This document shows, piece after piece, positions 36,321 to 45,984 of a stretch of DNA of 64,000 bases. Within the stretch, counting starts at the first letter, position 1. Each line of letters starts with the position of its first letter. The notes under the pieces are model-generated. The model was given only the letters and a program-made list of their open reading frames with translations. It did not search any database and was not told the origin of the DNA. This DNA comes from Bog-950 sp046329495 (GTDB lineage: Bacteria > Bacteroidota > Bacteroidia > Chitinophagales > LD1): contig JAXLUO010000008.1 in NCBI GenBank assembly GCA_046329495.1, positions 1 to 64,000 of the forward strand, written 5' to 3'. The position numbers and the translations under genes are program-made.

Positions 36321-36486
36321 TAGGCAACCCACTGCCCTTCGACTACGATCAGGGTGACAGCGGCTGGGCAAGCCGTCAGGCTGAGTATACAATGCACAGG
36401 GTGGTTTTAACATCCTGTCAGCATCTTTCCCTGTGCACAACCTATTGAGGCATACATTCGTTTCAGCAAGCAGAAAGGGAAAAGCG

Positions 36487-37485
36487 ATGGCTAAAACAGT
36501 TCGTATTGGCGTTTTTGGGGTTGGGCACCTGGGTAAGATACATGTGCGCCTGTTAAAGGAGATAGCGGGTTACGAGATCGTGGGTTTCTACGACCCCGAT
36601 GATACCAATGCCCAAAAAGTGGTAGACGACTTTGGCCTGAAGCGCTTCGATTCGCCCAAAAAGTTGATTGAAAGCTGCGATGCGCTGGATATTGTAGCGC
36701 CCACCACTACGCACTTTCACCTGGCGCACGATGCCATTAAAAAAGGCAAACACGTATTTATTGAAAAGCCCCTGGCAAGCACCCTGAAAGAGGCGCACGA
36801 GTTGATGGAACTGGTAGATGAAGCCCGGGTAAAAGCGATGGTTGGTCATGTAGAGCGCTTCAACCCTGCCCTTTTGAGCCTGAACAAAAAAACGCTGAAG
36901 CCTTTATTTATAGAAGTGCACCGTTTGGCTGAATTTAACCCACGTGGTACCGATGTATCGGTAGTGTTGGATTTAATGATCCACGATATTGACATTATAC
37001 TGAGCATGGTGAAGGCCAACGTAAAGCGCGTAAGCGCCAGTGGTGTAGCCATATTGAGCAAAACGCCTGATATTGCCAATGCGCGTATTGAGTTTGATAA
37101 TGGCTGCGTAGCCAACATAACCGCCAGTCGTATATCGATGAAGAGCATGCGTAAGATGCGCATCTTTCAGCCCGGCTCGTATATCAGCATGGATTTTTTG
37201 AAGAAGAAGAGCGATGTGTTCCGTATTGATGATGTGGCACCGGAAGTGGAGGAAGGCTTGCCACCAATGGAAATAGAACTGCCGGACAACAGTAAAAAAT
37301 ATATTACCTACGAGTTGGCCGAGAAGAAAGATGTGAATGCCATTAAAATGGAGTTAGAGCTTTTCCATAAAGCTATTGTGCAGGATAAGCCCGTGCCTGT
37401 TAGTGTGCAGGATGGCTACCACGCCATGCATTTGGCCCAGCAAATCCTTGATAAAATCAACCACCAGTTGATAGTTAAGAAGTAA
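36487..37485 (+). CDS. Gfo/Idh/MocA family oxidoreductase
   Basis: A 333-residue NAD(P)-dependent sugar dehydrogenase-like protein. Start at ATG 36487 (MAKTVRIGVFGVGHLGKIHVRLL), so that the Rossmann GxGxxG (GVGHLG) is near residue 11; the frame is open from 36433. EKPLASTLKEAHELMELVDE is the family EKP motif, VGHVERFNP precedes the catalytic region and HDIDIILSMV is the conserved HDxD-type helix. Many Bacteroidota members oxidise UDP-sugars for surface glycans; the sugar transferase two genes on supports a glycan role. Substrate inferred only broadly. Confidence 0.83.
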   Translation: MAKTVRIGVFGVGHLGKIHVRLLKEIAGYEIVGFYDPDDTNAQKVVDDFGLKRFDSPKKLIESCDALDIVAPTTTHFHLAHDAIKKGKHVFIEKPLASTLKEAHELMELVDEARVKAMVGHVERFNPALLSLNKKTLKPLFIEVHRLAEFNPRGTDVSVVLDLMIHDIDIILSMVKANVKRVSASGVAILSKTPDIANARIEFDNGCVANITASRISMKSMRKMRIFQPGSYISMDFLKKKSDVFRIDDVAPEVEEGLPPMEIELPDNSKKYITYELAEKKDVNAIKMELELFHKAIVQDKPVPVSVQDGYHAMHLAQQILDKINHQLIVKK

Positions 37486-37602
37486 GCCGTTGCAAGTGCT
37501 GAAAACGCGCCGGTAGCCTCAAATTGCCGGCCCCATCAGCGAAAAACTCCTTTATTTGCAATGTTTTGCTTTTGTATGCGTTTTAGCGCTGAAATTTTGA
37601 TC

Positions 37603-38427
37603 ATGAAGTTGCTTATCCCATTGGCATTTATTGCCGTGTTGTTTTTGTCGCCGGCCTGTAAACCCATGCCTAATGATGGCGTGCCTTTCTTTTTGCAGAT
37701 CGATTCGGTTTACGTAGTGGATAGCACCGGGCATGACACATTAAGTCACAGGATTACCGATATATGGGCCGAAACCAAAAGCACAACACTGGGCGCCTTT
37801 GAACGCCCGTGTAATATTCCGGTTTTGGAGGAAGGCCCGGTGTATATCATTCTAACGCCGGGTATTTATAATACCGGACAAAGCGGTGTGCGGGTTAACT
37901 ATCCTTTCTATGCACCTGATACATTTACCCTGCAGGCCGAGCGTGGACAATCCTATAAGCGCACACCTGTTTTCCGTTATATAAAGGGGACCAAAGTGGC
38001 CTTTTTTGATGATTTTGAAATTGGCAACAATTTTACCGGAATGGGTATCAGTAACGATTCGGCACGTTATGGAACACGCTGTGGTACCATTACGGTAACT
38101 GCCACCGACTCGAACAAAATTGCCGTACAAACCAGCAACGTAACCTTGCCGGATGGGCAAGAAATTTGGTTGGAAGTAGACTATAAGGCTGATGTGCCTT
38201 TTAAGGCGGGATACGTAGGTCATTTTACGGGTAGCCCAACACCTCTGTATGCATCAATGTTGTTTTTAAACGCGCGGAGCACCTGGAACAAGGTGTACAT
38301 TAAGCTAAGCGAAAGTGTAGCTACGGTACGTGCTGATTCGTATAGCGTGTATTTCGAGGCCCTGCGGCCTTATGGCTCCAGCGGTGGCACGGTGTATATC
38401 GATAATGTTAAGTTGCTTCATCTATAG
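37603..38427 (+). CDS. Predicted lipoprotein with beta-sandwich C-terminus
   Basis: A 274-residue lipoprotein: signal peptide MKLLIPLAFIAVLFLSPAC with lipobox SPAC; the longer frame from 37561 would misplace it. The C-terminal half (VAFFDDFEIGNNFTG to YIDNVKLLHL) reads as a jelly-roll carbohydrate-binding-like domain, the last strand ending in the common VYIDNVKL pattern. It lies between the Gfo/Idh and sugar transferase genes on one strand. Function unknown. Confidence 0.7.
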   Translation: MKLLIPLAFIAVLFLSPACKPMPNDGVPFFLQIDSVYVVDSTGHDTLSHRITDIWAETKSTTLGAFERPCNIPVLEEGPVYIILTPGIYNTGQSGVRVNYPFYAPDTFTLQAERGQSYKRTPVFRYIKGTKVAFFDDFEIGNNFTGMGISNDSARYGTRCGTITVTATDSNKIAVQTSNVTLPDGQEIWLEVDYKADVPFKAGYVGHFTGSPTPLYASMLFLNARSTWNKVYIKLSESVATVRADSYSVYFEALRPYGSSGGTVYIDNVKLLHL

Positions 38428-38442
38428 TGCTTTTGAGTTGTG

Positions 38443-39861
38443 ATGACTAAGCGGAAAGGAATTTTAGGATATTATGTACTAAGCGATTTGCTGGCCTCAG
38501 CCGCTGCCTGGTACTGTTTGTTCCTTTTTCGTAAATTGGTAATAGAAGGAGAGAAGTTTAATTTTTTTCTGCCCTTCAGCGATAACAACTTCTGGATTGC
38601 CATGCTGGTGGTACCTGTAATTTGGGTGCTGTTGCATTATGTTACCGGAACGTATGTTGACCTCTACAAAAAATCGCGCTTGCAGGAGTTGGGTAAAACC
38701 ACCGTGGTAAGCGTACTGGGCACTATTGTGCTGTTCTTCTCGTTGTTGCTGGATGATTATGTGCGCCGTTACAGCGATTACTATCTCACCTTCTTCTTAT
38801 TGCTGGGCATGCAGTTTGTATTTACCTGGCTGGGCAGGTTTATTTTGCTCACCAAAGTAAAGCGCAACATCTGGAGCGGCCGCGTGGGTTTTGCTACTAT
38901 TTTGATAGGCAGTAACCAACGTGCAAACGAACTGTACGAAGAATTAAAAGCCCGTGAACGCTCGTTCGGGTTTAAGTTCTTAGGCTACCTGGAAACCAAC
39001 GGCAAAACCGATAATACCTTAACCCGCGAGTTAAAGGAATTAGGCACCCTGCATGAGTTGGAAAAAGTAATGGCGGCGCATGCTGATTTAGAAGAAGTAA
39101 TTATTGCCATTGAAAGCAGCGAACACCACCAGTTAAATGATATACTGAACCGCTTAGCCGATAAAGAAGTTACCGTACGTATTATACCCGATATGTATGA
39201 TATACTTAGCGGCACCGTGCGCATGAACCATGTAATAGGAGAGGGGTTTATTGAAGTGCATACGCAAATGCTATCGGAATGGGAGCGCATTACAAAGCGT
39301 TGGTTCGATGTAATTGCTTCAGTGGGAGCGCTGGCAGTTACTTCTCCTTTTCTGCTGTATGTAGCTATCCGCATTCGCTTAACTGATCGCGGCCCTATAT
39401 TCTACAAGCAGGAACGTTTGGGTCATTATGGGAAGCCGTTTGATATATTGAAGTTTCGCACCATGTATATGAATGCGGAAAGTGCCGGACCGCAGTTAAC
39501 GGTGGAGAATGATCCGCGCATTACGCCTATTGGCAAAGTGTTGCGCAAGTATCGTATTGATGAGGTGCCGCAGTTTATAAATGTTATTAAAGGTGATATG
39601 AGCATAGTTGGCCCACGTGCCGAGCGCCGTTATTTTGCCGACCAAATCATTAAAAAAGCACCGTACTACACACACGTATTCCGTGTGCAGCCGGGCATTA
39701 CTTCGTTGGGTATGGTTAAATATGGTTATGCCAGCACCGTAGATGAAATGGTAAAGCGTTTGAAATACGATATTATCTATATTGAGAATATGAGTGTGCT
39801 GCTCGATTTTAAGATTATGATTTATACGGTGCTTACCGTACTGTATGGCCGTGGCAAGTAA
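38443..39861 (+). CDS. Polyprenyl-phosphate sugar-1-phosphate transferase (WcaJ-like)
   Basis: A 473-residue initiating glycosyl-phosphate transferase. ATG at 38443 is preferred to the GTG one codon earlier. The N-terminal half has about four membrane helices and a nucleotide-fold domain (VGFATILIGSNQRANELYEEL). The C-terminal catalytic domain starts near 283 with KRWFDVIASVGALAVTSPF, then GPIFYKQERLGHYGKPFDILKFRTMY, and DEVPQFINVIKGDMSIVGPRAE. It transfers a sugar phosphate from a UDP-sugar to undecaprenyl phosphate in the inner membrane, the first step of an exopolysaccharide or O-antigen unit. Linked by position to the Gfo/Idh gene. Confidence 0.87.
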   Translation: MTKRKGILGYYVLSDLLASAAAWYCLFLFRKLVIEGEKFNFFLPFSDNNFWIAMLVVPVIWVLLHYVTGTYVDLYKKSRLQELGKTTVVSVLGTIVLFFSLLLDDYVRRYSDYYLTFFLLLGMQFVFTWLGRFILLTKVKRNIWSGRVGFATILIGSNQRANELYEELKARERSFGFKFLGYLETNGKTDNTLTRELKELGTLHELEKVMAAHADLEEVIIAIESSEHHQLNDILNRLADKEVTVRIIPDMYDILSGTVRMNHVIGEGFIEVHTQMLSEWERITKRWFDVIASVGALAVTSPFLLYVAIRIRLTDRGPIFYKQERLGHYGKPFDILKFRTMYMNAESAGPQLTVENDPRITPIGKVLRKYRIDEVPQFINVIKGDMSIVGPRAERRYFADQIIKKAPYYTHVFRVQPGITSLGMVKYGYASTVDEMVKRLKYDIIYIENMSVLLDFKIMIYTVLTVLYGRGK

Positions 39862-39926
39862 ACTGTTGTTTGTAGATGAATGAGCGAACATTTTTACTAT
39901 ACTTGCTTACTTAAACCCATAGTGTT

Positions 39927-40244
39927 ATGCAATTTATAAGCTCATTAACTGTTACCCCTGCCGAAATCGCAAAACTATTAGAAGCAGGTATGCCGCAGTA
40001 TAAAATCAAACTGCGTAAAAATCCACTCCTGCGTTTTGAATATGTGCAGGTTGAAAAATCGGCCTTTGTAGGCGCATGGGTTCGCGTTATGAAGGATAAT
40101 AAGATTACTGTAACCGGCACACAACCTAACGACCTTGTGCGTGGTTTACTTGGCGGCCTGTTACTGATTGCCTTTACCTGGAGCGGTATGAAGAAGGTAG
40201 AGAAGGAAGTGGGCGAGTTTCTGCAGGAGAAGCTGAAACAATAA
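39927..40244 (+). CDS. Small conserved-looking membrane-associated protein
   Basis: A 105-residue protein with one hydrophobic helix (about residues 71-88, GLLGGLLLIAFTWSGM) after a basic, beta-prone N-terminal part, and a charged coil tail (KKVEKEVGEFLQEKLKQ). No family recognised. It stands 65 bases after the sugar transferase. Coding is supported by regular codon use and the clean ATG start; function unknown. Confidence 0.55.
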   Translation: MQFISSLTVTPAEIAKLLEAGMPQYKIKLRKNPLLRFEYVQVEKSAFVGAWVRVMKDNKITVTGTQPNDLVRGLLGGLLLIAFTWSGMKKVEKEVGEFLQEKLKQ

Positions 40245-40353
40245 CGTATAGCTTTAAAGCTCATTAACTTACTTTCATTAGTAGGCTATCTTATCCATCT
40301 TTTACCGGGAAGGGATAAAAGGGTTTTACATTTCAATAACCCTTGTTAGCTTT

Positions 40354-42270
40354 ATGGTAATGAAGAGAGTATTCTACGCATTATTGTTTTTAATGGCGTT
40401 TAAGGCTGGCAGTGCGCAAGGCACCTGCACTTCCGATCGCTATAAGGACACTGTGTTTCACAGTTTGAAAATTACCACAGGCGTTAAGTTTGGTACGGCT
40501 ACCCCCTGGGGTGTATTGGCCCAGCCGCAGGATTTGTATATGGATATTTACGAGCCTGCTAACGATACGTTGGCCAAGCGGCCCATTATAGTTTTTCAGT
40601 TTGGCGGCGGTTTTACCATTGGCTGGAGAACTGAACCCGATATCCCCGGCTTTTGCGAGTACTTTGCCAAGTGTGGCTATGTAGTGGCTACTATAGATTA
40701 TAGAATTGGTTTAGATCCTTTAGATACCGGAAGCACTGTGCGCGCTTATTACCGGGGTGTGCAGGATGAACGTTCGGCACTGCGCTACTTAGCTGCAAAT
40801 GCCAATCAGTTAAAGATTGATACCAACTGGATTTTCTTAACAGGCACCAGTGCCGGTTGCTTTTGTGCTTTGGCCAACAGTTATACTACCGATGCCGACC
40901 GGCCTGCCAGCACGTATGGCACCTTTTTAGAACCCGACGATTTGGGTTGTATGGATTGCTCGGGCAATAATTTGTTTGGTAAGCGTATCCCTAAAATCAA
41001 AGCTATCATTAATCAATGGGGCGCCATTTTGGATACCAACTATATAACGACCGCTGAGAACGTGCCTGTCATTTCCTTTCACGGCGATCAGGATATACTT
41101 GTGCCTTATGTGTATGGTTATCCTTTTCAGTTGCCGGTTTTTCCTAAAGTATATGGCAGTGTGCCTATTCACCAGCGACTAAACAACCTTGGTATACTAA
41201 ACGAGTTCCATCCGCTGGTAGGTTATGGCCACGAGCCGGAACTATTAGCACCGCAGTTGAATGATACCATCCGTAATTATAGCCGGGTGTTTTTGGCTAA
41301 AATGTTGAAGCCTGTTACATCACCAATTAGCGGAACCCAACAGCTTTGCCTCGGCACAATAGCTACCTATAATGTTACCGGATGGAGTGATAGTTACTAT
41401 TGCTGGCAACTTACGGGCAACGGCCAAATTATAAGCAACACAGGGCAAAGTGTTACTGTGCTGTGGAGCGATACGGGCACGGTTGGTGTTTCTGTTAGGG
41501 AATTAAGCCTGCAGGCGGCAGAAGGCGAGCTACAGACTTTTAGCAGCTATGTGGCACCCATGCCGCTGGCCAACTTTGGGTATGTACAGGATGGCCTGCA
41601 GGTTACATTGGCCAACTGGAGCCAATATGCGGGAACTTATGTATGGTACTTTGGTGATGGTAGTTCAAGTTCCGATGTTAGTCCGGTTAAAAACTACAGC
41701 AGCGGAGCTACCTACCAGGTAACACTGGTGGCAGGCAATAATATTTGCACCGATACCTTTAGCACCCAGCTACAGGTAGATTCTTGTCCGGTAGCAGGCA
41801 TCCATTATCAAATCACCAACTTTAATGGCGTTTTCAGGGCCGATACCACTAATACCGCGCTTTACTATTGGTACTTTGGCGATGGCGACAGTGCTGCGGT
41901 GGCCTATCCAAGTGTATTCCACCAGTTTCAGCAGTACGGAGTTTATACGGTAATACTGAAGGTGCGCAACCAATTTGGCTGCGAACATGCCGATACCGTT
42001 ACGGTAAGTTTGCTGCCATCGGCTATAGAGGAAAATAGTATCAGCCCGGTAACCATAACCTGTAACACCGGGTTGCAGGGGTGCTTTATAGCTAATCAGG
42101 CGGGCCAACCTATGACCGTTTCTTTATATAGTATTGCTGGCCAATTAATATGGCACGAAACGTCGGCGGGCGATATGCAGGTGCCGGGTGGTAACCTTCC
42201 GGCAGGTGTCTATATTGTACAGGTACAAAGCAGCCACTTTAGCCGCCAGCTTAAATTTAAAGTGGACTAA
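40354..42270 (+). CDS. Secreted esterase with PKD domains and T9SS tail
   Basis: A 638-residue exported protein. Signal peptide at about residues 1-21. Residues 25-310 are an alpha/beta-hydrolase esterase of the BD-FAE/acetyl-esterase type: FQFGGGFTIGW as oxyanion loop, GTSAGCFCA with the nucleophile Ser, HGDQD with the catalytic Asp, and GYGHEPE with the His. Then an Ig-like segment, two PKD domains (YVWYFGDGSSSSD and YYWYFGDGDSAAV), and a T9SS sorting region ending AGQLIWHETSAG, NLPAGVYIVQV, SRQLKFKVD. Probably an extracellular polysaccharide or lipid esterase. Met at 40360 is an alternative start. The closest recognisable promoter element is weak (TAGCTTTA at 40347). Confidence 0.85.
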   Translation: MVMKRVFYALLFLMAFKAGSAQGTCTSDRYKDTVFHSLKITTGVKFGTATPWGVLAQPQDLYMDIYEPANDTLAKRPIIVFQFGGGFTIGWRTEPDIPGFCEYFAKCGYVVATIDYRIGLDPLDTGSTVRAYYRGVQDERSALRYLAANANQLKIDTNWIFLTGTSAGCFCALANSYTTDADRPASTYGTFLEPDDLGCMDCSGNNLFGKRIPKIKAIINQWGAILDTNYITTAENVPVISFHGDQDILVPYVYGYPFQLPVFPKVYGSVPIHQRLNNLGILNEFHPLVGYGHEPELLAPQLNDTIRNYSRVFLAKMLKPVTSPISGTQQLCLGTIATYNVTGWSDSYYCWQLTGNGQIISNTGQSVTVLWSDTGTVGVSVRELSLQAAEGELQTFSSYVAPMPLANFGYVQDGLQVTLANWSQYAGTYVWYFGDGSSSSDVSPVKNYSSGATYQVTLVAGNNICTDTFSTQLQVDSCPVAGIHYQITNFNGVFRADTTNTALYYWYFGDGDSAAVAYPSVFHQFQQYGVYTVILKVRNQFGCEHADTVTVSLLPSAIEENSISPVTITCNTGLQGCFIANQAGQPMTVSLYSIAGQLIWHETSAGDMQVPGGNLPAGVYIVQVQSSHFSRQLKFKVD

Positions 42271-42372
42271 TTACTTTACCCTGTTTTAGGGGAGATATTT
42301 GGTCATATTTATAGCCATATAAGGCCGTTTTTGTATGCTTTCCGAAAAAAAAATCTTTCAGGGTATTATTTC

Positions 42373-42402
42373 TTTGTTGATTGAAAACCTTTTATAAATT
42401 TG
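42373..42402 (+). promoter_or_regulatory. Promoter of the PorP/SprF-like gene
   Basis: TTTG (42373-42376), an 18-base spacer and TAAATTTG (42395-42402) match the Bacteroidota consensus TTTG...TAnnTTTG. The start codon is 30 bases on. Confidence 0.65.
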
Positions 42403-42432
42403 AAACCGATTCACTAACAAACACCTGGCACT

Positions 42433-43506
42433 ATGCAATTTTTTACCCGATTTGTTAAAGGAGCTTTCCTGACAGCTGCCGCTATTGCCTGTTATACTGC
42501 TGAAGCACAAGATCTTCACTTTTCGCAATATTATACGCAGGCATCAACCCTGAACCCATCATTGGTAGGTAATTATGATGGCAGCTATCGCTTAGCCGCT
42601 ATTTACCGCAACCAGTGGACCAGTGCCTTAGGTCAGAAATACGGTTTCCAAACTGTTGGTGCCGATGTTGACTTCTGTTTACTGGAAGGTTACCTGCGCA
42701 CCGATAAATTAGCCATTGGTGTTGGTTTCTTCAACGACCACAGCGGCCAGGCCGGTTTATCAATAACCAATGCTAACCTTACGGTAGCCTACCACAAAGG
42801 TTTCGGCCGTAATGGCGAACACCGCTTATCGGTTGGTTTACAAGGTGCTTTTATTCAAAAGCGTGTGGAAGATCCATTGTTCGGCGATCAGTTCCTGGGC
42901 CACAATGCAACACCTTCTAACGCTTCGGCTGAAAACTATAACCACGGCTTTATCCAGGGTGATTTTAATGCCGGCTTATACTGGCGTTCAAATATTAAGG
43001 ACGTTGTTCGTTTAGGTTTTGGTGTAGGTGCTTATCACTTAATTGAACCTAAGCAGTCGGTTGTGTTCAACCAATCAACAGGCGATAAGGATAAAAAGGC
43101 TGTATTGCCCCGTAAATTTACTGCCGACCTTAACCTGGAAGCTTTCCTTGATAAGAAGAAGCGTGTATCATTAAGCCCTGAATTCCTGTTCATGTATCAG
43201 CAACCATTTATGGAGATACTACCGGGTTTATCTGCCACTTACTACTTCAACACCGGTTTCCGTAACAACAACAGCGTAAGCTTGGGTGCACGTTTCCGTG
43301 TTGGTGGTAATACTCCTGATGCTGTTATCCCAATGGCGAACGTAGAGTTCCGCAACTTCCGTTTAGGCTTTGCTTACGATGTAAACATCTCAACTTTAAA
43401 AACCAGCACCATCAACAAAGGTGGTTTCGAAATTTCGTTGGTTTACATTGGCGAGAGCGTGAAATCGTTCAAAGCGAACAAGTCGCTGCCAAGCCGCAGA
43501 TTTTAA
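42433..43506 (+). CDS. PorP/SprF family T9SS membrane protein
   Basis: A 357-residue outer-membrane beta-barrel protein of the PorP/SprF family. Signal peptide at residues 1-25 (ending AEA-Q), followed by the signature DLHFSQYYTQASTLNPSLVGNYDG and IYRNQWTSAL, then amphipathic strands to a C-terminal aromatic end. Family members bind PorK/N-type T9SS parts or, as SprF, are needed for delivery of a specific large substrate such as SprB. It lies 3.3 kb before the giant gene and just before the PorE-like gene; a terminator at 43539 may end its transcript or attenuate readthrough. Confidence 0.9.
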   Translation: MQFFTRFVKGAFLTAAAIACYTAEAQDLHFSQYYTQASTLNPSLVGNYDGSYRLAAIYRNQWTSALGQKYGFQTVGADVDFCLLEGYLRTDKLAIGVGFFNDHSGQAGLSITNANLTVAYHKGFGRNGEHRLSVGLQGAFIQKRVEDPLFGDQFLGHNATPSNASAENYNHGFIQGDFNAGLYWRSNIKDVVRLGFGVGAYHLIEPKQSVVFNQSTGDKDKKAVLPRKFTADLNLEAFLDKKKRVSLSPEFLFMYQQPFMEILPGLSATYYFNTGFRNNNSVSLGARFRVGGNTPDAVIPMANVEFRNFRLGFAYDVNISTLKTSTINKGGFEISLVYIGESVKSFKANKSLPSRRF

Positions 43507-43538
43507 TTTGATTGACCGTTTTTCAGATAAAGAATTAA

Positions 43539-43568
43539 AACCTGCATTGGACCAGTGCAGGTTTTTTT
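43539..43568 (+). terminator. Rho-independent terminator after the PorP/SprF-like gene
   Basis: Stem AACCTGCA/TGCAGGTT (43539-43546, 43556-43563) with inner TGG/CCA pairing and a T7 tract (43562-43568). The next gene begins 30 bases later. Confidence 0.8.
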
Positions 43569-43598
43569 GAATAAACCTGACACACAAAACCCAGAGGA

Positions 43599-45941
43599 AT
43601 GAAGAAGATCCTTACCCTGACAACTGCTATACTGGTGGTAGGCTTATCGGCCGCAGTAGCGCAGAAATACCGCGTTCCTTCTAAAACATCCAGAACAGAA
43701 ATGAAACTGGGCGACCGGTTTTATGCGGAGGCTTCGCCGTATACGGCTGCTGAGTTCTATAAAGATGCTGTTCGCCAGGATTCATCGAACCGTTACGCTA
43801 CCTTTTGGTTAGCGATGAGTTTGTTACAGGCCCGCGATTACGAAAACTCGGAAGTATTCTTCCGTAAGTTTTACAGCATTAAACCCGGACCCAAAGATAA
43901 AACCAAGAAGTGGGCAGAAGAAGACGAAAAACTGTTCAACAAAGGCGGTTACTACTTTGGCCAGGTTTTACACCGCAACGGTAAGTACGACGAAGCGATT
44001 GAATACCTGAACAAATTTTCTCATTCGTACAAACCGGTTAACGAAACCGACAACCTGTTACAATTAGCCAAGTTAGAAGTGGCCGGCTGCGAATTCGCTA
44101 AAACGGCCCCTAAAGCAAAGGTAAAAGTAACCTCGTTAGGTACCGGTATCAACCACTCTTATACTGAATCATCACCAAGCGGTATTGCTGATTCTATTCT
44201 TTACTATTCTTCATTACGTATCGATGGCACCAGCGGTGGCGATACCCTGATTTTTTATGATGGAACAAAAAACAAACGCACTTATGCTATTTACCGCAGT
44301 ATACATGCGGGCGATTCGTGGCTAAAAGGCCGTTTGGTGGAGAATAAAGAAATTAACGAGCCCGGTTACACCGTTGGTAACGGAACTTTCAATAAAGATC
44401 TTACCCGCTTCTATTTCACCAAGTGTTTAGAAATGGATGATGATCGTCCGCTTTGTAATTTGTTTGTAGCCGACCATAAGGATGGCAAGTTCAGCAATGT
44501 GAAGCGCATACCTGAACCTATCAACGAAAAAGAAAAATATACTTCTACGCAACCTTCTGTTCGTACTTCGGATGATGGAATGGAAATCGTTTACTTCTCA
44601 AGTGATCGCCCCGGTGGTGCCGGCGGAATGGACGTATGGTATTTCCTGCGTTCGCAAAACGGCGACTTCAAAGGCCCTAAAGTGGTAAAAGGTTCCATCA
44701 ATACGCCTGGCGATGAATTGTCACCTTCGTTTGATGATAGCACCAAAACTTTATTCTTCAGTTCAAACGGTCATCCGGGTTATGGTGGTTTTGATGTGTT
44801 CAAGAGCACCGAACAGCAGGATTTAGGCTGGAGCGAAGTAGTGAACGTTGGTGCCCCGATTAATACGGGCGCAGATGATTTGTATTATACCCGCAGCAGC
44901 GATCAAACGTTTGGCTTCCTGGTATCGAACCGTGCCGGCAGCGTGCCATTAAATGGCATTAAAACTGCATCGGATGATATTTTCGGATGGCAGAACTTTA
45001 AATATGGCGTGCAAGGTATGGCCTTTAAAGAAGGTGGTGCTGAAGGCGGCGGTGCTTTAACCGGTGGTGTATTTAAGTTATACCGCAAAGAACCGGACGG
45101 CACTAAAGTGCTGGTTGGTGTTGATAGCACAAAGGCAGCTCAAGATGGTTTCTACTTCTTTAAACTGAACCCTGAAACAGATTACGAAGTTTCTGTTGAG
45201 CGTCCGGGTTACCAGCCTAAAATAGAAATGATCTCTACTAAAGGCCTTCCTGACGAAGACACTATTCAAAACAACATCACCGTTAAAAAAGGTGTTTACA
45301 CAGCTTTTGGTAATGTAGTTGAGGAGGGAAATCCTGCCAATAAGATCAATGATGCGTTCATCAGCTTAACGGAAGTTGAATCAGGTTACGAAAGAGGCTT
45401 GCTGAATACCAAAACCGGTGCCGGCAATACCTACTATTTCGATCTTGAAATGAATAAGGATTATAAGATCAGCGCCCGTAAGGAAGGTTACTTCAGCAAA
45501 ACTGTAATGGTTAGCACCAAAGGCCGCAGCGGTAACGATTCGATTAAAACAGACATCCTTCTGCCTAAGCTTGAAATCGGCAAGGATTATACCCTGCAAA
45601 ACGTATTATACGAGTTTGGAAAGAGTACCCTTACCGAGAACTCTAAAACGGTGTTAGATCAGTTATATACGATCATGATCGAGAACCCAACCTTTGTTAT
45701 CGAGTTAAGTTCGCACACCGATGCCATTGGTTCGGATGCAGCCAATATGAAGCTGTCTCAGGCCCGTGCCCAAAGTTGTGTTGACTACCTTATCAGCAAA
45801 GGCATCGCAAAAGACCGTATGGTTCCGAAGGGTTATGGCGAAAGCAAACCTAAGGTGCCTAATACTACCGAAGACGGAAAGGATGATCCTGCCGGCCGTG
45901 CTATCAACCGCCGCACGGAGTTCAAAATCCTGAAATCGTAA
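43599..45941 (+). CDS. PorE-like OmpA-family protein (TPR, PD40, CRD, OmpA)
   Basis: A 780-residue exported protein. Signal peptide at 1-21 (AVAQ). Residues about 35-165 are TPR-like helices; about 180-470 hold PD40/WD40-like blades (VYFSSDRPGGAGGMDVWYF, TLFFSSNGHPGYGGFDVF, then DDLYYTRSSDQTFGFLVSNR); about 490-640 two carboxypeptidase-regulatory-like beta domains; about 660-780 the OmpA peptidoglycan-binding domain (FGKSTLTENSKTVLDQL, ELSSHTDAIGSDAANMKLSQARAQ, INRRTEFKIL). This order is that of PorE, the T9SS component that ties the PorKN ring complex to peptidoglycan. Position between a PorP/SprF-like gene and a giant repeat protein supports a T9SS-linked role, but Bacteroidota have many such paralogues. 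Confidence 0.88.
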   Translation: MKKILTLTTAILVVGLSAAVAQKYRVPSKTSRTEMKLGDRFYAEASPYTAAEFYKDAVRQDSSNRYATFWLAMSLLQARDYENSEVFFRKFYSIKPGPKDKTKKWAEEDEKLFNKGGYYFGQVLHRNGKYDEAIEYLNKFSHSYKPVNETDNLLQLAKLEVAGCEFAKTAPKAKVKVTSLGTGINHSYTESSPSGIADSILYYSSLRIDGTSGGDTLIFYDGTKNKRTYAIYRSIHAGDSWLKGRLVENKEINEPGYTVGNGTFNKDLTRFYFTKCLEMDDDRPLCNLFVADHKDGKFSNVKRIPEPINEKEKYTSTQPSVRTSDDGMEIVYFSSDRPGGAGGMDVWYFLRSQNGDFKGPKVVKGSINTPGDELSPSFDDSTKTLFFSSNGHPGYGGFDVFKSTEQQDLGWSEVVNVGAPINTGADDLYYTRSSDQTFGFLVSNRAGSVPLNGIKTASDDIFGWQNFKYGVQGMAFKEGGAEGGGALTGGVFKLYRKEPDGTKVLVGVDSTKAAQDGFYFFKLNPETDYEVSVERPGYQPKIEMISTKGLPDEDTIQNNITVKKGVYTAFGNVVEEGNPANKINDAFISLTEVESGYERGLLNTKTGAGNTYYFDLEMNKDYKISARKEGYFSKTVMVSTKGRSGNDSIKTDILLPKLEIGKDYTLQNVLYEFGKSTLTENSKTVLDQLYTIMIENPTFVIELSSHTDAIGSDAANMKLSQARAQSCVDYLISKGIAKDRMVPKGYGESKPKVPNTTEDGKDDPAGRAINRRTEFKILKS

Positions 45942-45957
45942 CGAAACTAAATAGCAT

Positions 45958-45984
45958 AAAAAGGGCCCAATCGGGCCCTTTTTT
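45958..45984. terminator. Bidirectional terminator between PorE-like and DinB genes
   Basis: A perfect 8-bp stem AAGGGCCC/GGGCCCTT (45961-45968, 45973-45980) with an AATC loop, Ts on the right and As on the left, so it can serve both convergent genes. The DinB stop codon (45983-45985) lies inside the T tract. Confidence 0.85.

Noticed and set aside
36258..36440. 60-codon minus-strand frame in the gap before the Gfo/Idh gene
   Set aside because: Built on the 9-bp tandem repeat and REP-like segment; translation is low complexity with no sign of a gene.
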